Shown: piece by piece, positions 1-9,241 of the stretch
Numbering within the stretch: position 1 is the stretch's first letter
Layout of the letters: every line of letters begins with the position of its first letter
Source of the DNA: JAVSMW01 sp032027005
Lineage (GTDB): Bacteria; Bacillota; Thermincolia; Thermincolales; UBA2595
Direction: 5' to 3'
Assembly (NCBI GenBank): GCA_032027005.1
Contig: JAVSMW010000008.1
Coordinates: 62,001 to 126,000, forward strand
Length of the DNA: 64,000 nucleotides
Made by a program: the position numbers and the translations under genes
The notes under the pieces: model-generated
What the model was told of the DNA's origin: nothing
The model's input: only the letters and a program-made list of their open reading frames with translations
Database searches by the model: none

Positions 1-2
1 CC

Positions 3-236
3 CTGGGGATTGAGAGTAATTTTAAAACAACTGTACTCTTTATGTTTTCTGCAATCATGAAAGAACTTCAAAATTACAAGGAAGAGACCAGGGAGCTGAG
101 GGCCGAGGTACGCAAACTAAGAGAGCAAAAGAATAAAATAGAAGACNTTTTATTAGAAGAAAAAAACAAAGGCCTGATCGATTTTTTAAAGGGAAAAATG
201 CAGCTTAAAAAAGTTTCAAGTCAAGAAGAAGCTTAA
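3..236 (+). CDS. C-terminal part of a coiled-coil protein, cut by the window start
   Basis: The reading frame is open from base 3 to a TAA at 234-236. An ATG at 42 has no Shine-Dalgarno sequence, so the gene probably begins before the window. The visible 78 residues are highly charged; roughly residues 20-60 are rich in Glu, Lys, Arg and Leu with heptad-like spacing, which suggests a coiled coil. One codon contains an ambiguous base (147). The stop lies inside a terminator hairpin that separates this gene from aroC. I do not recognise the family and propose no function. Confidence 0.5.
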   Translation: MGIESNFKTTVLFMFSAIMKELQNYKEETRELRAEVRKLREQKNKIEDXLLEEKNKGLIDFLKGKMQLKKVSSQEEA

Positions 237-252
237 CTGAGCTTCTTTTTTT
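226..252 (+). terminator. Rho-independent terminator before aroC
   Basis: An 8-bp stem whose core is GAAGCT/AGCTTC encloses the stop codon of the upstream gene and is followed by seven T residues. Confidence 0.8.
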
Positions 253-327
253 ACGCAATTGACATCCTGGGCAATAAACTTCATAATAGAAATAACGTTT
301 GCAATTATAGTAGTAGGAGTGGTAGCA

Positions 328-1488
328 TTGTTGAGATATCTGACTGCCGGTGAATCACATGGACCGGCTTTAACCTGCATTATTGAAGAACTTCCGGCAG
401 GGATACCCCTTACAGAAGAGTACATAAATGTGCAGCTTGCCCGCAGACAGGGCGGTTATGGCCGGGGTGGCAGAATGCAGATTGAACGGGATCAGGTTAG
501 GATCACAGCCGGGGTGCGGGGTGGTCTGACAACGGGGAGCCCGGTTTGCCTGGCAGTGGAAAATAAAGATTGGGCCAACTGGTCTGAGATTATGTCACCA
601 GGTCAGGAAGCCAAATTGGATCAGCGGGTTGTCACAAAGCCCAGACCTGGTCATACTGACCTGGCTGGGGCCATAAAATATAATCACCGGGATATTCGCA
701 ATATTTTAGAAAGATCAAGTGCCAGGGAAACTGCTGCCCGGGTGGCAGCCGGAACAACCGGCCGGGCAGTGCTGGAGCAGTTTGGGGTGGCAGTAGTCGG
801 ACATGTGGTTAGGATTGGCGGGATTTCTGCCCGTGAATTGAACCTAACTGTGGAAGAAATCCGCAGCAGGGCGGCCGGGTCAGAGGTTATGTGTGCTGAT
901 TATGATGTCGAAGAACAAATGAAACAGGAAATAGACCGTGCGAAGGCAGAAGGCGATTCTTTAGGCGGGNTGTTCGAAATTTTGGTTACCGGGCTGCCTG
1001 TGGGCTTGGGAAGTCACGCCCAATATGACCGGCGCTTAGACGGCCGCTTAGCACAAGCTCTGATGAGTATTCNNGCGATCAAGGNGGTAGAGGTCGGGAT
1101 NGGGTTTAAAGCTGCGGAACTGCCGGGTTCCCAGGTCCATGACGAAATATTTTATGATTCTGACCGGGGCTTCTGGCGGCAAACCAACAGGGCCGGAGGA
1201 CTCGAAGGAGGAGTTACTAATGGCGAGACATTAGTGTTAAGGGCGGCCATGAAACCAATACCTACTCTTTATAAGCCCTTGAAAAGTGTGGATTTACTGA
1301 CTAAAGAGCCCTATGAAGCCTCGGTCGAGAGATCTGATGTATGTGCTGTCCCGGCAGCGGCTGTGGTGGCAGAAGCCGTTGTGGCCTTTGAAATTGCCAG
1401 GTCTTGGCTGGAAAAGTTCGGCGGCGACAGTCTGGCTGAAATTAAACGCAATTATAGTTCATATATGGAATATGTAAAGCGGGTGTGA
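328..1488 (+). CDS. aroC: Chorismate synthase
   Basis: Converts 5-enolpyruvylshikimate-3-phosphate to chorismate with reduced FMN, the last step of the shikimate pathway. The N-terminal SHGPAL motif, GRGGRMQIE and ERSSARETAARVAAG are family signatures, and the C-terminus carries the usual CAVPAAAVVAEA block. I start at TTG 328, which gives the family-typical N-terminus MLRYLTAGESHG (386 residues) and has AGGAG eight bases upstream; an in-frame TTG at 259 would add 23 atypical residues. Ambiguous bases at about 970, 1072-1073, 1085 and 1101 blur four or five codons. The stop overlaps the possible GTG start of aroK, so aroC-aroK-aroB look like one operon. Confidence 0.95.
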   Translation: MLRYLTAGESHGPALTCIIEELPAGIPLTEEYINVQLARRQGGYGRGGRMQIERDQVRITAGVRGGLTTGSPVCLAVENKDWANWSEIMSPGQEAKLDQRVVTKPRPGHTDLAGAIKYNHRDIRNILERSSARETAARVAAGTTGRAVLEQFGVAVVGHVVRIGGISARELNLTVEEIRSRAAGSEVMCADYDVEEQMKQEIDRAKAEGDSLGGXFEILVTGLPVGLGSHAQYDRRLDGRLAQALMSIXAIKXVEVGXGFKAAELPGSQVHDEIFYDSDRGFWRQTNRAGGLEGGVTNGETLVLRAAMKPIPTLYKPLKSVDLLTKEPYEASVERSDVCAVPAAAVVAEAVVAFEIARSWLEKFGGDSLAEIKRNYSSYMEYVKRV

Positions 1489-1490
1489 GG

Positions 1491-1989
1491 ATGCTGAATT
1501 TAGTATTAATAGGCTTTATGGGTACAGGTAAAAGTACGGTAGGCAAGAAGCTGGCCAAAAAACTGGGTTTGAAATTTGTGGATACCGACCAGGAAGTTGA
1601 ACGGGTTTGCGGGATGACGGTAAACCAAATATTTAAAAAATTTAAGGAAGTCCGCTTCCGCTCTGAAGAAAAAGCCGCATTACGGAGACTTACGGTAAAC
1701 ACAGGTCAGGTTATTTCTACCGGCGGGGGAACAGTTTTGGACCTGGAAAATTTAGAAATGCTCAGAGATAACGGATTCATAGTGTGCCTGACGGCTGAAC
1801 CGGAAGTTATCTATCAACGGCTGAAAAGGAAGAAAAACCGCCCTTTGTTGAAGACAGAAGATCCTCTGGCAACTGTAAAGCAATTGCTTCAAGACCGGGA
1901 ACCTTTTTACNACCAAAGCCGATGTTATGGTTGATACTTCGGTGAAAGATCTGGAATCCATTGTTGTCGAGGNTCGCCGGACTTTATAA
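1491..1989 (+). CDS. aroK: Shikimate kinase, with an apparent frameshift near an ambiguous base
   Basis: Phosphorylates shikimate with ATP. The P-loop GFMGTGKST is at the N-terminus, followed by the FVDTD acceptor-binding segment, STGGG, and the lid region with KNRPLL. The frame is intact up to the N at 1911; after it the expected C-terminus (KADVMVDTS and onward to TAA 1987-1989) continues in a different frame. Since this region has several undetermined bases, a base-calling indel is the likeliest cause rather than a true pseudogene. GTG 1485 is an alternative start overlapping the aroC stop; ATG 1491 gives the more usual N-terminus. Confidence 0.88.
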
Positions 1990-2026
1990 GGANTTTAACA
2001 GTCAAAAAAGGGNTTAGCTGACAGAT

Positions 2027-3139
2027 ATGACATTTTCATCGGCAATTACAGAAGTCAATGTTGACTTGGGAAATAAAAGTTATCCTATTTACATAGGAGA
2101 AAATATCCTGCCTGACCTCGGCAAGTATTTAAAGAAGCCCCAAATGGGTCTTGCGACCGGCACCAAAATTATGGTTGTTACCAACCCGCTGGTTTACGAT
2201 TTATATGGCAGGACAGTAATGGACAGCTTGGCTGAGGCCGGGTTTACACCAATTCCGGGAGAGGTCCCGGACGGTGAAGAGTATAAAACTCTGGATTCAG
2301 CCGAACACCTCTATGATGTTGCTTTTGACAATGGCTTGGACCGGAAAAGTGTGGTTCTAGCTTTGGGCGGCGGAGTTATCGGGGATTTGGCAGGGTTTGT
2401 GGCTGCTACTTACATGCGGGGTGTGACTTTTATTCAGGTACCCACAACCCTGTTGGCCCAGGTTGACAGCAGTGTTGGTGGGAAGGTTGCTGTCAACCAC
2501 CCCAGGGGTAAAAACATTATTGGTGCTTTTTATCAGCCTAAAATGGTTTTTACTGATATAAGGACGTTGCATACATTGGCCCAAAGAGAGTTCCGGGCCG
2601 GGATGGCCGAAGTTGTTAAATACGGGGTGATTTGGGACTGCGAATTTTTTGATTTCCTGGTTAACGAACANGCAGGGGTAATGAACTTAAACACCCCGGA
2701 GGTTACNAGGGTCATCAGTACTTCTTGTTCNATTAAGGCCAGGGTAGTAGAGCAGGATGAGACGGAACAGGATGTGCGGGCTATTCTTAACTACGGACAT
2801 ACCTTTGGTCACGCTTATGAAGCCCTGACCAATTATAAGAAGTTCGTCCACGGAGAGGCAGTGGCCATTGGGATGATATCGGCGGCAGTTGCTGCTGTGC
2901 GGCTTGGCATGTTGTCTGCCGGGAATTTGGAGCGAATTAAAAACATCATTCGGTTGTACGGGCTGCCGGAGAACTTCGGGGCTCTGGCACCGAAGGAAAT
3001 CATTGCGAGTATGGGCCATGATAAAAAAGCAGTAGGCGGTAACATTAAATACATACTACCGGAGGATATCGGCAGAGTAAAAATTGTATCAGGTATTGAC
3101 AACGATGTTTTAACTGGTATCCTAAGCCAACAGGTATAG
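2027..3139 (+). CDS. aroB: 3-dehydroquinate synthase
   Basis: Cyclises DAHP to 3-dehydroquinate using NAD+ and a divalent metal in the cytoplasm. Clear family motifs are GGGVIGDLAGF (nucleotide binding), PTTLLAQVDSSVGGK (active-site loop with the catalytic Lys), LNYGHTFGHA and HGEAVAIGM (metal-binding His residues). At 370 residues the length is normal. Three codons contain ambiguous bases (about 2671, 2707 and 2731). It follows aroK closely and ends the aroCKB cluster; aroQ, which acts on its product, lies 9 kb downstream. Confidence 0.95.
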   Translation: MTFSSAITEVNVDLGNKSYPIYIGENILPDLGKYLKKPQMGLATGTKIMVVTNPLVYDLYGRTVMDSLAEAGFTPIPGEVPDGEEYKTLDSAEHLYDVAFDNGLDRKSVVLALGGGVIGDLAGFVAATYMRGVTFIQVPTTLLAQVDSSVGGKVAVNHPRGKNIIGAFYQPKMVFTDIRTLHTLAQREFRAGMAEVVKYGVIWDCEFFDFLVNEXAGVMNLNTPEVXRVISTSCXIKARVVEQDETEQDVRAILNYGHTFGHAYEALTNYKKFVHGEAVAIGMISAAVAAVRLGMLSAGNLERIKNIIRLYGLPENFGALAPKEIIASMGHDKKAVGGNIKYILPEDIGRVKIVSGIDNDVLTGILSQQV

Positions 3140-3176
3140 TCTGTCCGGTGGGCGCAAACAATAAGGGCGATTATGA

Positions 3177-3230
3177 GTCACGAGTTGCGAGTAGAGTCAA
3201 AAGCAACTCGCAACTTGCAACTNGCAANTA
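3177..3230. repeat. Inverted short-unit repeat (element H1)
   Basis: Ten-bp arms AGTTGCGAGT (3183-3192) and ACTCGCAACT (3206-3215) form a hairpin, with further GCAACT-type units on the right side. It belongs by pattern, not by exact sequence, to the heptamer-array elements listed at 17016, 20846, 23057, 29134, 29955, 56743, 57126 and 63969. Confidence 0.6.
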
Positions 3231-3273
3231 ACCTCAAATGAATCAATTAGTTTTGGGTAATGGAGGTGCACCA

Positions 3274-4701
3274 GTGTTATCAAAGGGTGATTTGCAGGAA
3301 ATACTTCAACTGGCTGTAGCCAAGGGCGGCGATTTTGCCGACATTTTCATTGAAGAGAAAAAGACCATCGGAGTGGCTTGTGAAGCCGATAAAATCGAGA
3401 GAATAAATTCTGGTATTGATGTGGGAGCGGGAATCAGGGTTGTCTCTGGGGACACTACAGCCTATGCCTATACTAACAACTTATCCAAAGTAGGCCTCAG
3501 TGAAATTGCCAGAGTTGTAAGTCAGGCATCATCAGGTGGACAAAAAAATATATCTGTTGATTTACGTGAGATTAAGCCCACTGTGGACTTTACTATTTCA
3601 GAAATGCCTGACAAGGTAAGCATTGATGCGAAGGTTGAAATGGTGAATACAGCCAATAAAACAGCCAGGGAATTTGATCATAGGATCAAGCAGGTTTCTG
3701 TGGGGATTGCAGATGTTATTCAAAATGTTGTGATTGCCAACACCTTAGGTGATTATGTAGAGGACCAGCGGGTCAGGACCAGATTTATGATTAACACCGT
3801 AGCTGCGGCTGAGGGGGTTATTCAGACAGGTTACAATGCAGTCGGCGGTTTTGCGGGCTTTGAACTTTTTAAAGAATATTCATCTGATGATGTGGCCAGA
3901 GAAGCGGCCGGCAGAGCGGTGAAAATGCTGGAAGCCAAACCTGCTCCGGCGGGTAAAATGGCTGTTGTCATGGCTGGGGAGGCCGGCGGGACCATGGTTC
4001 ATGAAGCCTGTGGGCATGGCCTGGAGGCGGATCTGGTACAAAAACGGCTGTCAGTATATGCTAACCGTAAAGGCGAACAAGTTGCCTCAGATGTTGTGAC
4101 AGTTGTTGATGACGCCACCATTAAAGGTAAATATGGCTCCTTCAGATTTGATGATGAAGGCACTCCGGGGCAGAAGTCGGTGTTAATCAAGAATGGCGTG
4201 CTGGAAGATTACATGTATGATAAGCTCACATCTATGAAGGATAAAAGGGAATCATCAGGCAATGGCAGGCGTGAATCATACCAGGATAAACCCATTCCCC
4301 GGATGACCAACACTTATATTGCTCCTGGCCATGAAGATCCGGAGAAAATAATCAAACATGTGAAAAACGGCCTGCTGGTCAAAAAGATGGGCGGCGGTCA
4401 GGTTAATACGACAAATGGTGATTTTGTTTTTGATGTGGCCGAAGGGTATCTGATCAAGGACGGCGAAATCGCCGGGCCGGTACGGGGTGCCACATTAACG
4501 GGCAACGGGCCTGAGGTGCTGCAAATCGTTGATATGGTCGGCAGGGACTTGGGGTATACTATCGGCACATGCGGCAAGGACGGCCAGTGTGTGCCTGTAT
4601 CTGATGCCCAGCCCACCCTCCATATTCCTGAAATAGTGGTTGGCGGAACAGCCCACGGGGACGAAAACAGCCCCCAGGTCAGGAGAATAAGGAGAATATA
4701 G
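3274..4701 (+). CDS. tldD: TldD metalloprotease subunit
   Basis: Catalytic subunit of the TldD/TldE heterodimeric metalloprotease, which in other bacteria degrades unfolded or antitoxin/microcin-type peptides. The HEACGH zinc motif (HExxxH) is near residue 243, and the C-terminal half has the usual GGGQVNTTNGDF and PEIVVGG segments. GTG 3274 is preferred because GGAGGT lies six bases upstream; ATG 3238 has no such site. The partner tldE is not adjacent but lies at 11079. A strong terminator follows, so the gene appears to be transcribed separately from the transporter downstream. Confidence 0.92.
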   Translation: MLSKGDLQEILQLAVAKGGDFADIFIEEKKTIGVACEADKIERINSGIDVGAGIRVVSGDTTAYAYTNNLSKVGLSEIARVVSQASSGGQKNISVDLREIKPTVDFTISEMPDKVSIDAKVEMVNTANKTAREFDHRIKQVSVGIADVIQNVVIANTLGDYVEDQRVRTRFMINTVAAAEGVIQTGYNAVGGFAGFELFKEYSSDDVAREAAGRAVKMLEAKPAPAGKMAVVMAGEAGGTMVHEACGHGLEADLVQKRLSVYANRKGEQVASDVVTVVDDATIKGKYGSFRFDDEGTPGQKSVLIKNGVLEDYMYDKLTSMKDKRESSGNGRRESYQDKPIPRMTNTYIAPGHEDPEKIIKHVKNGLLVKKMGGGQVNTTNGDFVFDVAEGYLIKDGEIAGPVRGATLTGNGPEVLQIVDMVGRDLGYTIGTCGKDGQCVPVSDAQPTLHIPEIVVGGTAHGDENSPQVRRIRRI

Positions 4702-4708
4702 AAAAGAG

Positions 4709-4752
4709 AAGTGGCGCGAAACTACTTTTTGGTAGTTAGCGGCACTTTTTTT
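4709..4752 (+). terminator. Terminator after tldD
   Basis: A two-part hairpin, AGTG.CGC...GCGG.CACT outside and AACTAC/GTAGTT inside, ends in seven T residues. Confidence 0.75.
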
Positions 4753-4941
4753 ATGTGTACAAAACAACAAGATGTTATATTGTTTTCGACTGCCAGTTTA
4801 AGTTACAACTACATTTGGAGGAAAAGAAAAAAACATATTGAATATTGGTAAAAAACGGACAAATATTTAACCCGGCGTTTAATGCCCTTTAATTGCAGAG
4901 GTTTTTCCTTGGGTTAAACTTTTGGAAAGAGAGGAGAAAAA

Positions 4942-5994
4942 ATGATCAAATTATCTATCAATCCCGGAATAATTTCAAAATTATTCGATAGGAAAAATTT
5001 TGCATTAATTCCGGGCCTGGCTTTTGCAGCAATAATAGCGGCAATTGCTGCTTTTCTAGGCAGTTTAAACAATATTGTAAACGACGTAATTATTGCGATC
5101 CTGTCAGCAGCTGTAATTCGAAACTTTATAGGCATCACTGAACTATTCAGGCCGGGTCTAGTCTTCATTATCAAGAAAGTGTTGCGTCTAGCCATTATCC
5201 TCCTCGGCATGCAGCTCAGCTTTCAACAAATTGTTGTTACAGGAAAAAATTCTTTTTTAGTAATACTTTTCGTTGTTATTGTGGCTATACCGCTTACATA
5301 TATCTTAGGCAAGAATCTGGGGCTAAACAGTGAAATAAGCACTTTGCTGGGAGTTGGCAGTGCCATTTGCGGGGCTACTGCCGTAATAGCCACCGCACCG
5401 GCGATTAAAGCGAAAGAACGTGATGTGGCTCTTGCCGTGGCGACAGTGTTTATTTTTAATACCCTGGCCCTTTTTCTGTTCCCGGTACTTGGTAAATTAT
5501 TGGATTTATCTTACATTACTTATGGAACATGGACAGGTGTGGCGGTTCAGGATGTATCTTCAGTAGTAGCCACAGGTTTTGCCTTAAGCCAGGACGCCGG
5601 CGAGGTTGCGACGGTAGTGAAACTGACCAGGACTGTTTTCATAGTTCCGGTAATATTCTTAGTAAGCCTTCTTTTTACGTGGAAACGTCAAAAGACAGGT
5701 GATACCGACGGAAATCAAGTAAACTATGTAAAAGTTTTTCCCTGGTTTGTCGTAGGATTTTTATTTATGGCCCTGCTAAATTCTTTTGGTGTTTTTTCAA
5801 ATAATGTAGCGGCTGCTATGAAACCAATTACCCATTACTTAATCGTGATGGTTATGGCTGGAGTCGGAGCAGATTTGGATTTTAAAGAAATGCAAACAGT
5901 TGGATTTTCTTTTCTTTACACCGGGTTAGCCGGAATGTTAATTATGTCTGTCCTCAGTTTCATTCTTATCAAACTGATGGGAATCGGGTATTGA
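4942..5994 (+). CDS. YeiH/UPF0324 family membrane transporter
   Basis: A 350-residue protein with about ten hydrophobic segments that matches the YeiH family (often labelled putative sulfate exporter). Family-typical features are the early conserved LLGMQLSF, the GVGSAICGATAV stretch near residue 137, and VAVQDVSSVVA in the middle. GAGAGGAG lies just upstream of the ATG. Its substrate cannot be read from sequence. It stands alone between the tldD terminator and a separate promoter for the next gene. Confidence 0.85.
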   Translation: MIKLSINPGIISKLFDRKNFALIPGLAFAAIIAAIAAFLGSLNNIVNDVIIAILSAAVIRNFIGITELFRPGLVFIIKKVLRLAIILLGMQLSFQQIVVTGKNSFLVILFVVIVAIPLTYILGKNLGLNSEISTLLGVGSAICGATAVIATAPAIKAKERDVALAVATVFIFNTLALFLFPVLGKLLDLSYITYGTWTGVAVQDVSSVVATGFALSQDAGEVATVVKLTRTVFIVPVIFLVSLLFTWKRQKTGDTDGNQVNYVKVFPWFVVGFLFMALLNSFGVFSNNVAAAMKPITHYLIVMVMAGVGADLDFKEMQTVGFSFLYTGLAGMLIMSVLSFILIKLMGIGY

Positions 5995-6029
5995 GCTAAT
6001 GAGCATGGTAGATGATAACGAAGTTTCAA

Positions 6030-6058
6030 TTGAATCAATCACTGGCCGGTGCTATAAT
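6030..6058 (+). promoter_or_regulatory. Sigma-A type promoter for the acetyltransferase gene
   Basis: TTGAAT (6030-6035) and TATAAT (6053-6058) are separated by 17 bases, 26 bases ahead of the ATG at 6085. Confidence 0.65.
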
Positions 6059-6084
6059 TATTGTATTACACACGAAAGGTTCTG

Positions 6085-6555
6085 ATGTTGATGATTTACC
6101 GCAAAGCCCGGATCAGTGATGTTGAAAGTATTCATGCCCTTATCTCTCACTATGCCCAGGAAGGATTGATGCTTGCCCGGTCAAGGGCTATGCTTTATGA
6201 GTTTATCCGGGATTTTACGGTAGCTGAAGAAAATGGTGTGGTTATAGGTGCCGGAGGACTACATATTTTATGGGAGGATTTGGCTGAGGTGAGGGCCCTG
6301 GCTGTGGCGCCGGAGTATACCAAAAAAGGTGTCGGCCGCGCGATGATGAATAATTTTCTCCAAGAAGCCTTGGAGCTTGGTATTCCAAAGGTTTTTGCCC
6401 TGACTTACCAGCAGGGTTTTTTTGAAAAATGCGGCTTTCACGTTGTTTCAAAGGATGAATTGCCACACAAGGTATGGAAGGAATGTATTGAGTGTCCCCA
6501 GTTCCCTAAATGTGATGAAATTGCTGTCATGACAGAGATAAAAACACCCCGTTGA
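6085..6555 (+). CDS. GNAT acetyltransferase, ArgA-like (possible N-acetylglutamate synthase)
   Basis: A single-domain GNAT protein of 156 residues. The acetyl-CoA loop is recognisable as VAPEYTKKGVGRAMM, and the stretch GAGGLHILWEDLAEVRALAV closely follows the short, stand-alone N-acetylglutamate synthases of mycobacteria and clostridia, which start arginine synthesis. The C-terminus has a Cys cluster (C-x2-C-x5-C). ATG 6085 has AAAGG five bases upstream; ATG 6091 is the alternative. argR lies in this window but far away, so the ArgA assignment rests on similarity alone. Confidence 0.75.
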   Translation: MLMIYRKARISDVESIHALISHYAQEGLMLARSRAMLYEFIRDFTVAEENGVVIGAGGLHILWEDLAEVRALAVAPEYTKKGVGRAMMNNFLQEALELGIPKVFALTYQQGFFEKCGFHVVSKDELPHKVWKECIECPQFPKCDEIAVMTEIKTPR

Positions 6556-6566
6556 GGGTGTTTTTT
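6540..6566 (+). terminator. Terminator after the acetyltransferase
   Basis: AAACACCC and GGGTGTTT pair around the stop codon, followed by a T run. Confidence 0.8.
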
Positions 6567-6574
6567 CGGTTCTT

Positions 6575-6603
6575 TTTGCATCCAATGTGGAATAATGTAT
6601 AAG
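6575..6603 (+). promoter_or_regulatory. Sigma-A type promoter
   Basis: TTTGCA (6575-6580) and TATAAG (6598-6603) are 17 bases apart and precede the gene at 6631. Confidence 0.45.
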
Positions 6604-6630
6604 CAAACTGTTTAAAAGGAGGCCCTTAAG

Positions 6631-7407
6631 TTGAGGAAAAGGCTTTTGTATGCAATTCCCGTCCTGTTGATTATCATGGCTGTCGGCTTATATTTATGGG
6701 AGCCATGGCCGGGACAGCAGTCTGTTGATTTGAACAACACAGGCGAAATTGTGAAAGCTAGTCAGCGTGCCAGCGAAGTAATAAAAAGCTACAGGTATAA
6801 AACCGATCTGTCAGCAGGCAGCCAGATCAGTGTAACAGTGAATAACAGGATTATCCGGGCAAAGGAAATGCGGCAGATGGCCGATTTTACCTGGGAAATA
6901 CCTAAAGCGTCAGGATCGGCATCTATGTATACGGAAGGACAAAAGGTCTATGTGTTACACCCCTTAAAAAATAAATGGATTAAACCTGATGAAGATCCCA
7001 CAATCAGCCCTTTTATGGACTTTTTCTGGCGGCAGTTGAGCCTGATTGATCCGGTTGAAAACATTGCCAAACTTGATCCTTTGGGGAAAAATATAACTCC
7101 TTATCTGCAGGGAACCGGTGAAGGGTCAGATGCTGTGGCTATTCAGGTGACTCCCGACGCTAAAGCCCTCTCAGAAATCAATAAATCAATCCCGCCCCAG
7201 TTTGCCGCCGGTGAGCTGACTGATGTTAAACAGTTTTTTTGGGTATCAAAGGAAAATTTCCTGGTGACAAAATATGAAGTCACAGCGAGTGTTGCTTTTT
7301 TTGGCATTAAAACAATGAAATTTAGGATTGTCTCAATACCTGCAGATTATGATAAAACAACAATCAGCATACCCGAACCGCTGCAGGGGAAAATGAATCA
7401 GGGGTAA
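6631..7407 (+). CDS. Membrane-anchored extracytoplasmic protein, LolA/DUF-like fold suspected
   Basis: A 258-residue protein with an N-terminal hydrophobic helix (about residues 4-22) and no lipobox, so it is probably anchored in the membrane and faces outward. The rest is beta-rich and resembles the outer-membrane-lipoprotein-carrier (LolA)-like proteins that Gram-positive spore-formers keep as exported proteins of unclear role. TTG 6631 is chosen because AAAGGAGG lies eight bases upstream. It has its own promoter and terminator. I cannot give a specific function. Confidence 0.7.
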   Translation: MRKRLLYAIPVLLIIMAVGLYLWEPWPGQQSVDLNNTGEIVKASQRASEVIKSYRYKTDLSAGSQISVTVNNRIIRAKEMRQMADFTWEIPKASGSASMYTEGQKVYVLHPLKNKWIKPDEDPTISPFMDFFWRQLSLIDPVENIAKLDPLGKNITPYLQGTGEGSDAVAIQVTPDAKALSEINKSIPPQFAAGELTDVKQFFWVSKENFLVTKYEVTASVAFFGIKTMKFRIVSIPADYDKTTISIPEPLQGKMNQG

Positions 7408-7420
7408 ACAACACTTAAAC

Positions 7421-7453
7421 ATGGGGCTGTCTTACCAAGAGACAGCCCCATTT
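7421..7453 (+). terminator. Hairpin, probable terminator
   Basis: A perfect 12-bp stem (ATGGGGCTGTCT with its complement at 7440-7451) is followed by only three T residues. Confidence 0.6.
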
Positions 7454-7454
7454 G

Positions 7455-7583
7455 TCCGATGGCTAACCGCCACTAAGACTCCCGATTCAGTAAGCGGGAG
7501 ATAAGTGGCGGTTAGCCCCTGAATAAGTTCAACTAAACTTCAGGCGGAGTTTAGAACTCCACCTGAAGTAAGTTTCACTTTAT
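7455..7583 (-). repeat. Double-hairpin element A, copy 1
   Basis: About 129 bp in inverse orientation relative to the copies at 34158, 38205 and 41816. It carries a long stem built on GGCTAACCGCCACT and a second hairpin with arms related to ACTTCAGGTGGAGT, and ends in AGTTTCACTTTA. It sits between the exported-protein gene and the chemoreceptor. Confidence 0.85.
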
Positions 7584-7687
7584 TTGATAAAATTTGCTAT
7601 ATCTGCCTTTTTGTGAAGGAATTGCACAAATACCGTCGAAATAATAAGCATAACCAAAGTTTACCAGGGATGAGGGGAGCAGATATA

Positions 7688-9196
7688 ATGAAACTTAGAG
7701 TGGCTTACAAAGTGTGTGCAGCATTTACAGTTACATTCTGGTCCATGGTTATCGTTGCGATAGTAGCTTATTTTAATCTTTCCGGTATTTTGGGTGAAAT
7801 TGAGAAAGGCAGCGCGACAAGTGTAAGTGCCGTTCAGGGATTGATTGAAAGTAGTCAGCAAAGGTTGTTAATTGAGCTAGGAGTTATCATCCTGATTGTT
7901 TTAATTTTGACGTTATTTTTCACCGTATATTTGGTCAAAAATGTGAATGGACCTACAAAAGCACTCATTGCCATTACTGAAAAAATGGCCAAAGGCGATC
8001 TGAAAGCCAAAGTGCAGGATATTACAATTCAGAAAACCAATGATGAATTACAGGAATTAGGCGATTCTCTGGTTGAGATGTATGGCATGTTAAAAAAGTA
8101 TCTATTAAAAGTTTTTCTGGTTACAGATAAGATGGCTTCTATAAGCCAAACTGTAAATTCTAATACAGAAAATAATTTAAGTACAATTGAACAGGTCACT
8201 CTTGCTATAAATCAGATTACGGCTGGTTCATTTGACCAGGCCAATGACATACAAAGAACCAATACTGTGGTTACCAAGGTTGATCACGTCATAGAAACTA
8301 TTAAAAACAGTGTTGTCCAGCAGAATAGAAGTGTGGACACGACAGTCGAGTCGATAAATAGAATGACGGAAGCCATTGATCATGTTATCGAGAATTCCAA
8401 ATTGATTACTGATGATACTCGGAAGTCTTACAGTGCGGCAACAGAAGGCAAAGATTTGGTTGACGAAACAATAGGTGACATCAAGAGCATAAAGAGGCTG
8501 GTAGATAAATTATCAGAAAAAATGACCTCACTTGGTGCGCGTTCACAGCAAATTGGCGAAATTATCCAGGTTATTGAGGACATAGCTGAACAAACAAATT
8601 TATTGGCGCTGAATGCTGCCATCGAGGCTGCCCGGGCCGGTGAACACGGAAAAGGATTTGCCGTCGTTGCCGATGAAGTGAGAAAACTGGCCGAGAACAG
8701 CCGAAAGTCAACGGATGAAATCCGGAAACTGGTTGTGGGAATTCAATCTGAAACAGATGATGTGATTGGAGAGATGGATAACGCCATACAAAATGTCGAC
8801 AAGGGCACCGAAGTCGCATATAAAGCAGGTACTGCTCTCCGCAATATTATTAAAGCAGTGAACCAGCTGTTAAGTGAAAATGAGCAAATTAATATAGCCA
8901 TGGAAAAGATGAAGGTGCAAAGTAAGGATGTTGTGGATGCAGTGGTTTCTATCTCGGAAAAAACAGCAGAAAACAGTCGTATTACCGACGAATTGGCGTC
9001 AGAGAACAAAACTGCCATAGATGCCATTATGAGTCTTTCGTCAATATCCGAAGAAAATGCTGCAGCCAGCCAAGAGGTGAATGCATCAGCTCAGGAAGTG
9101 ACAGCAGCATCTAATATGGTTAAAGAACAGATTAATGAATTAAATCAATTGATTCTGGATCTGCAGCAAGAAAGCAAAGCTTACACCTTAAAGTAA
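7688..9196 (+). CDS. Methyl-accepting chemotaxis protein with a minimal extracellular loop
   Basis: Chemoreceptor of 502 residues. TM1 (about residues 9-32) and TM2 (about 62-84) enclose only about 30 residues outside the cell, so there is no recognisable ligand domain. A HAMP region follows, then a long helical methylation/signalling bundle whose tip carries EQTNLLALNAAIEAARAGE and GFAVVADEVRKLAENS, the CheA/CheW contact. ATG 7688 is chosen because AGGGGAG lies eight bases upstream; the in-frame TTG at 7613 lacks one. No chemotaxis genes lie nearby. Confidence 0.93.
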   Translation: MKLRVAYKVCAAFTVTFWSMVIVAIVAYFNLSGILGEIEKGSATSVSAVQGLIESSQQRLLIELGVIILIVLILTLFFTVYLVKNVNGPTKALIAITEKMAKGDLKAKVQDITIQKTNDELQELGDSLVEMYGMLKKYLLKVFLVTDKMASISQTVNSNTENNLSTIEQVTLAINQITAGSFDQANDIQRTNTVVTKVDHVIETIKNSVVQQNRSVDTTVESINRMTEAIDHVIENSKLITDDTRKSYSAATEGKDLVDETIGDIKSIKRLVDKLSEKMTSLGARSQQIGEIIQVIEDIAEQTNLLALNAAIEAARAGEHGKGFAVVADEVRKLAENSRKSTDEIRKLVVGIQSETDDVIGEMDNAIQNVDKGTEVAYKAGTALRNIIKAVNQLLSENEQINIAMEKMKVQSKDVVDAVVSISEKTAENSRITDELASENKTAIDAIMSLSSISEENAAASQEVNASAQEVTAASNMVKEQINELNQLILDLQQESKAYTLK

Positions 9197-9241
9197 AAAA
9201 TTTGCTGCGGGATTGATATTGGTGGTTTTCATTAAATAATT

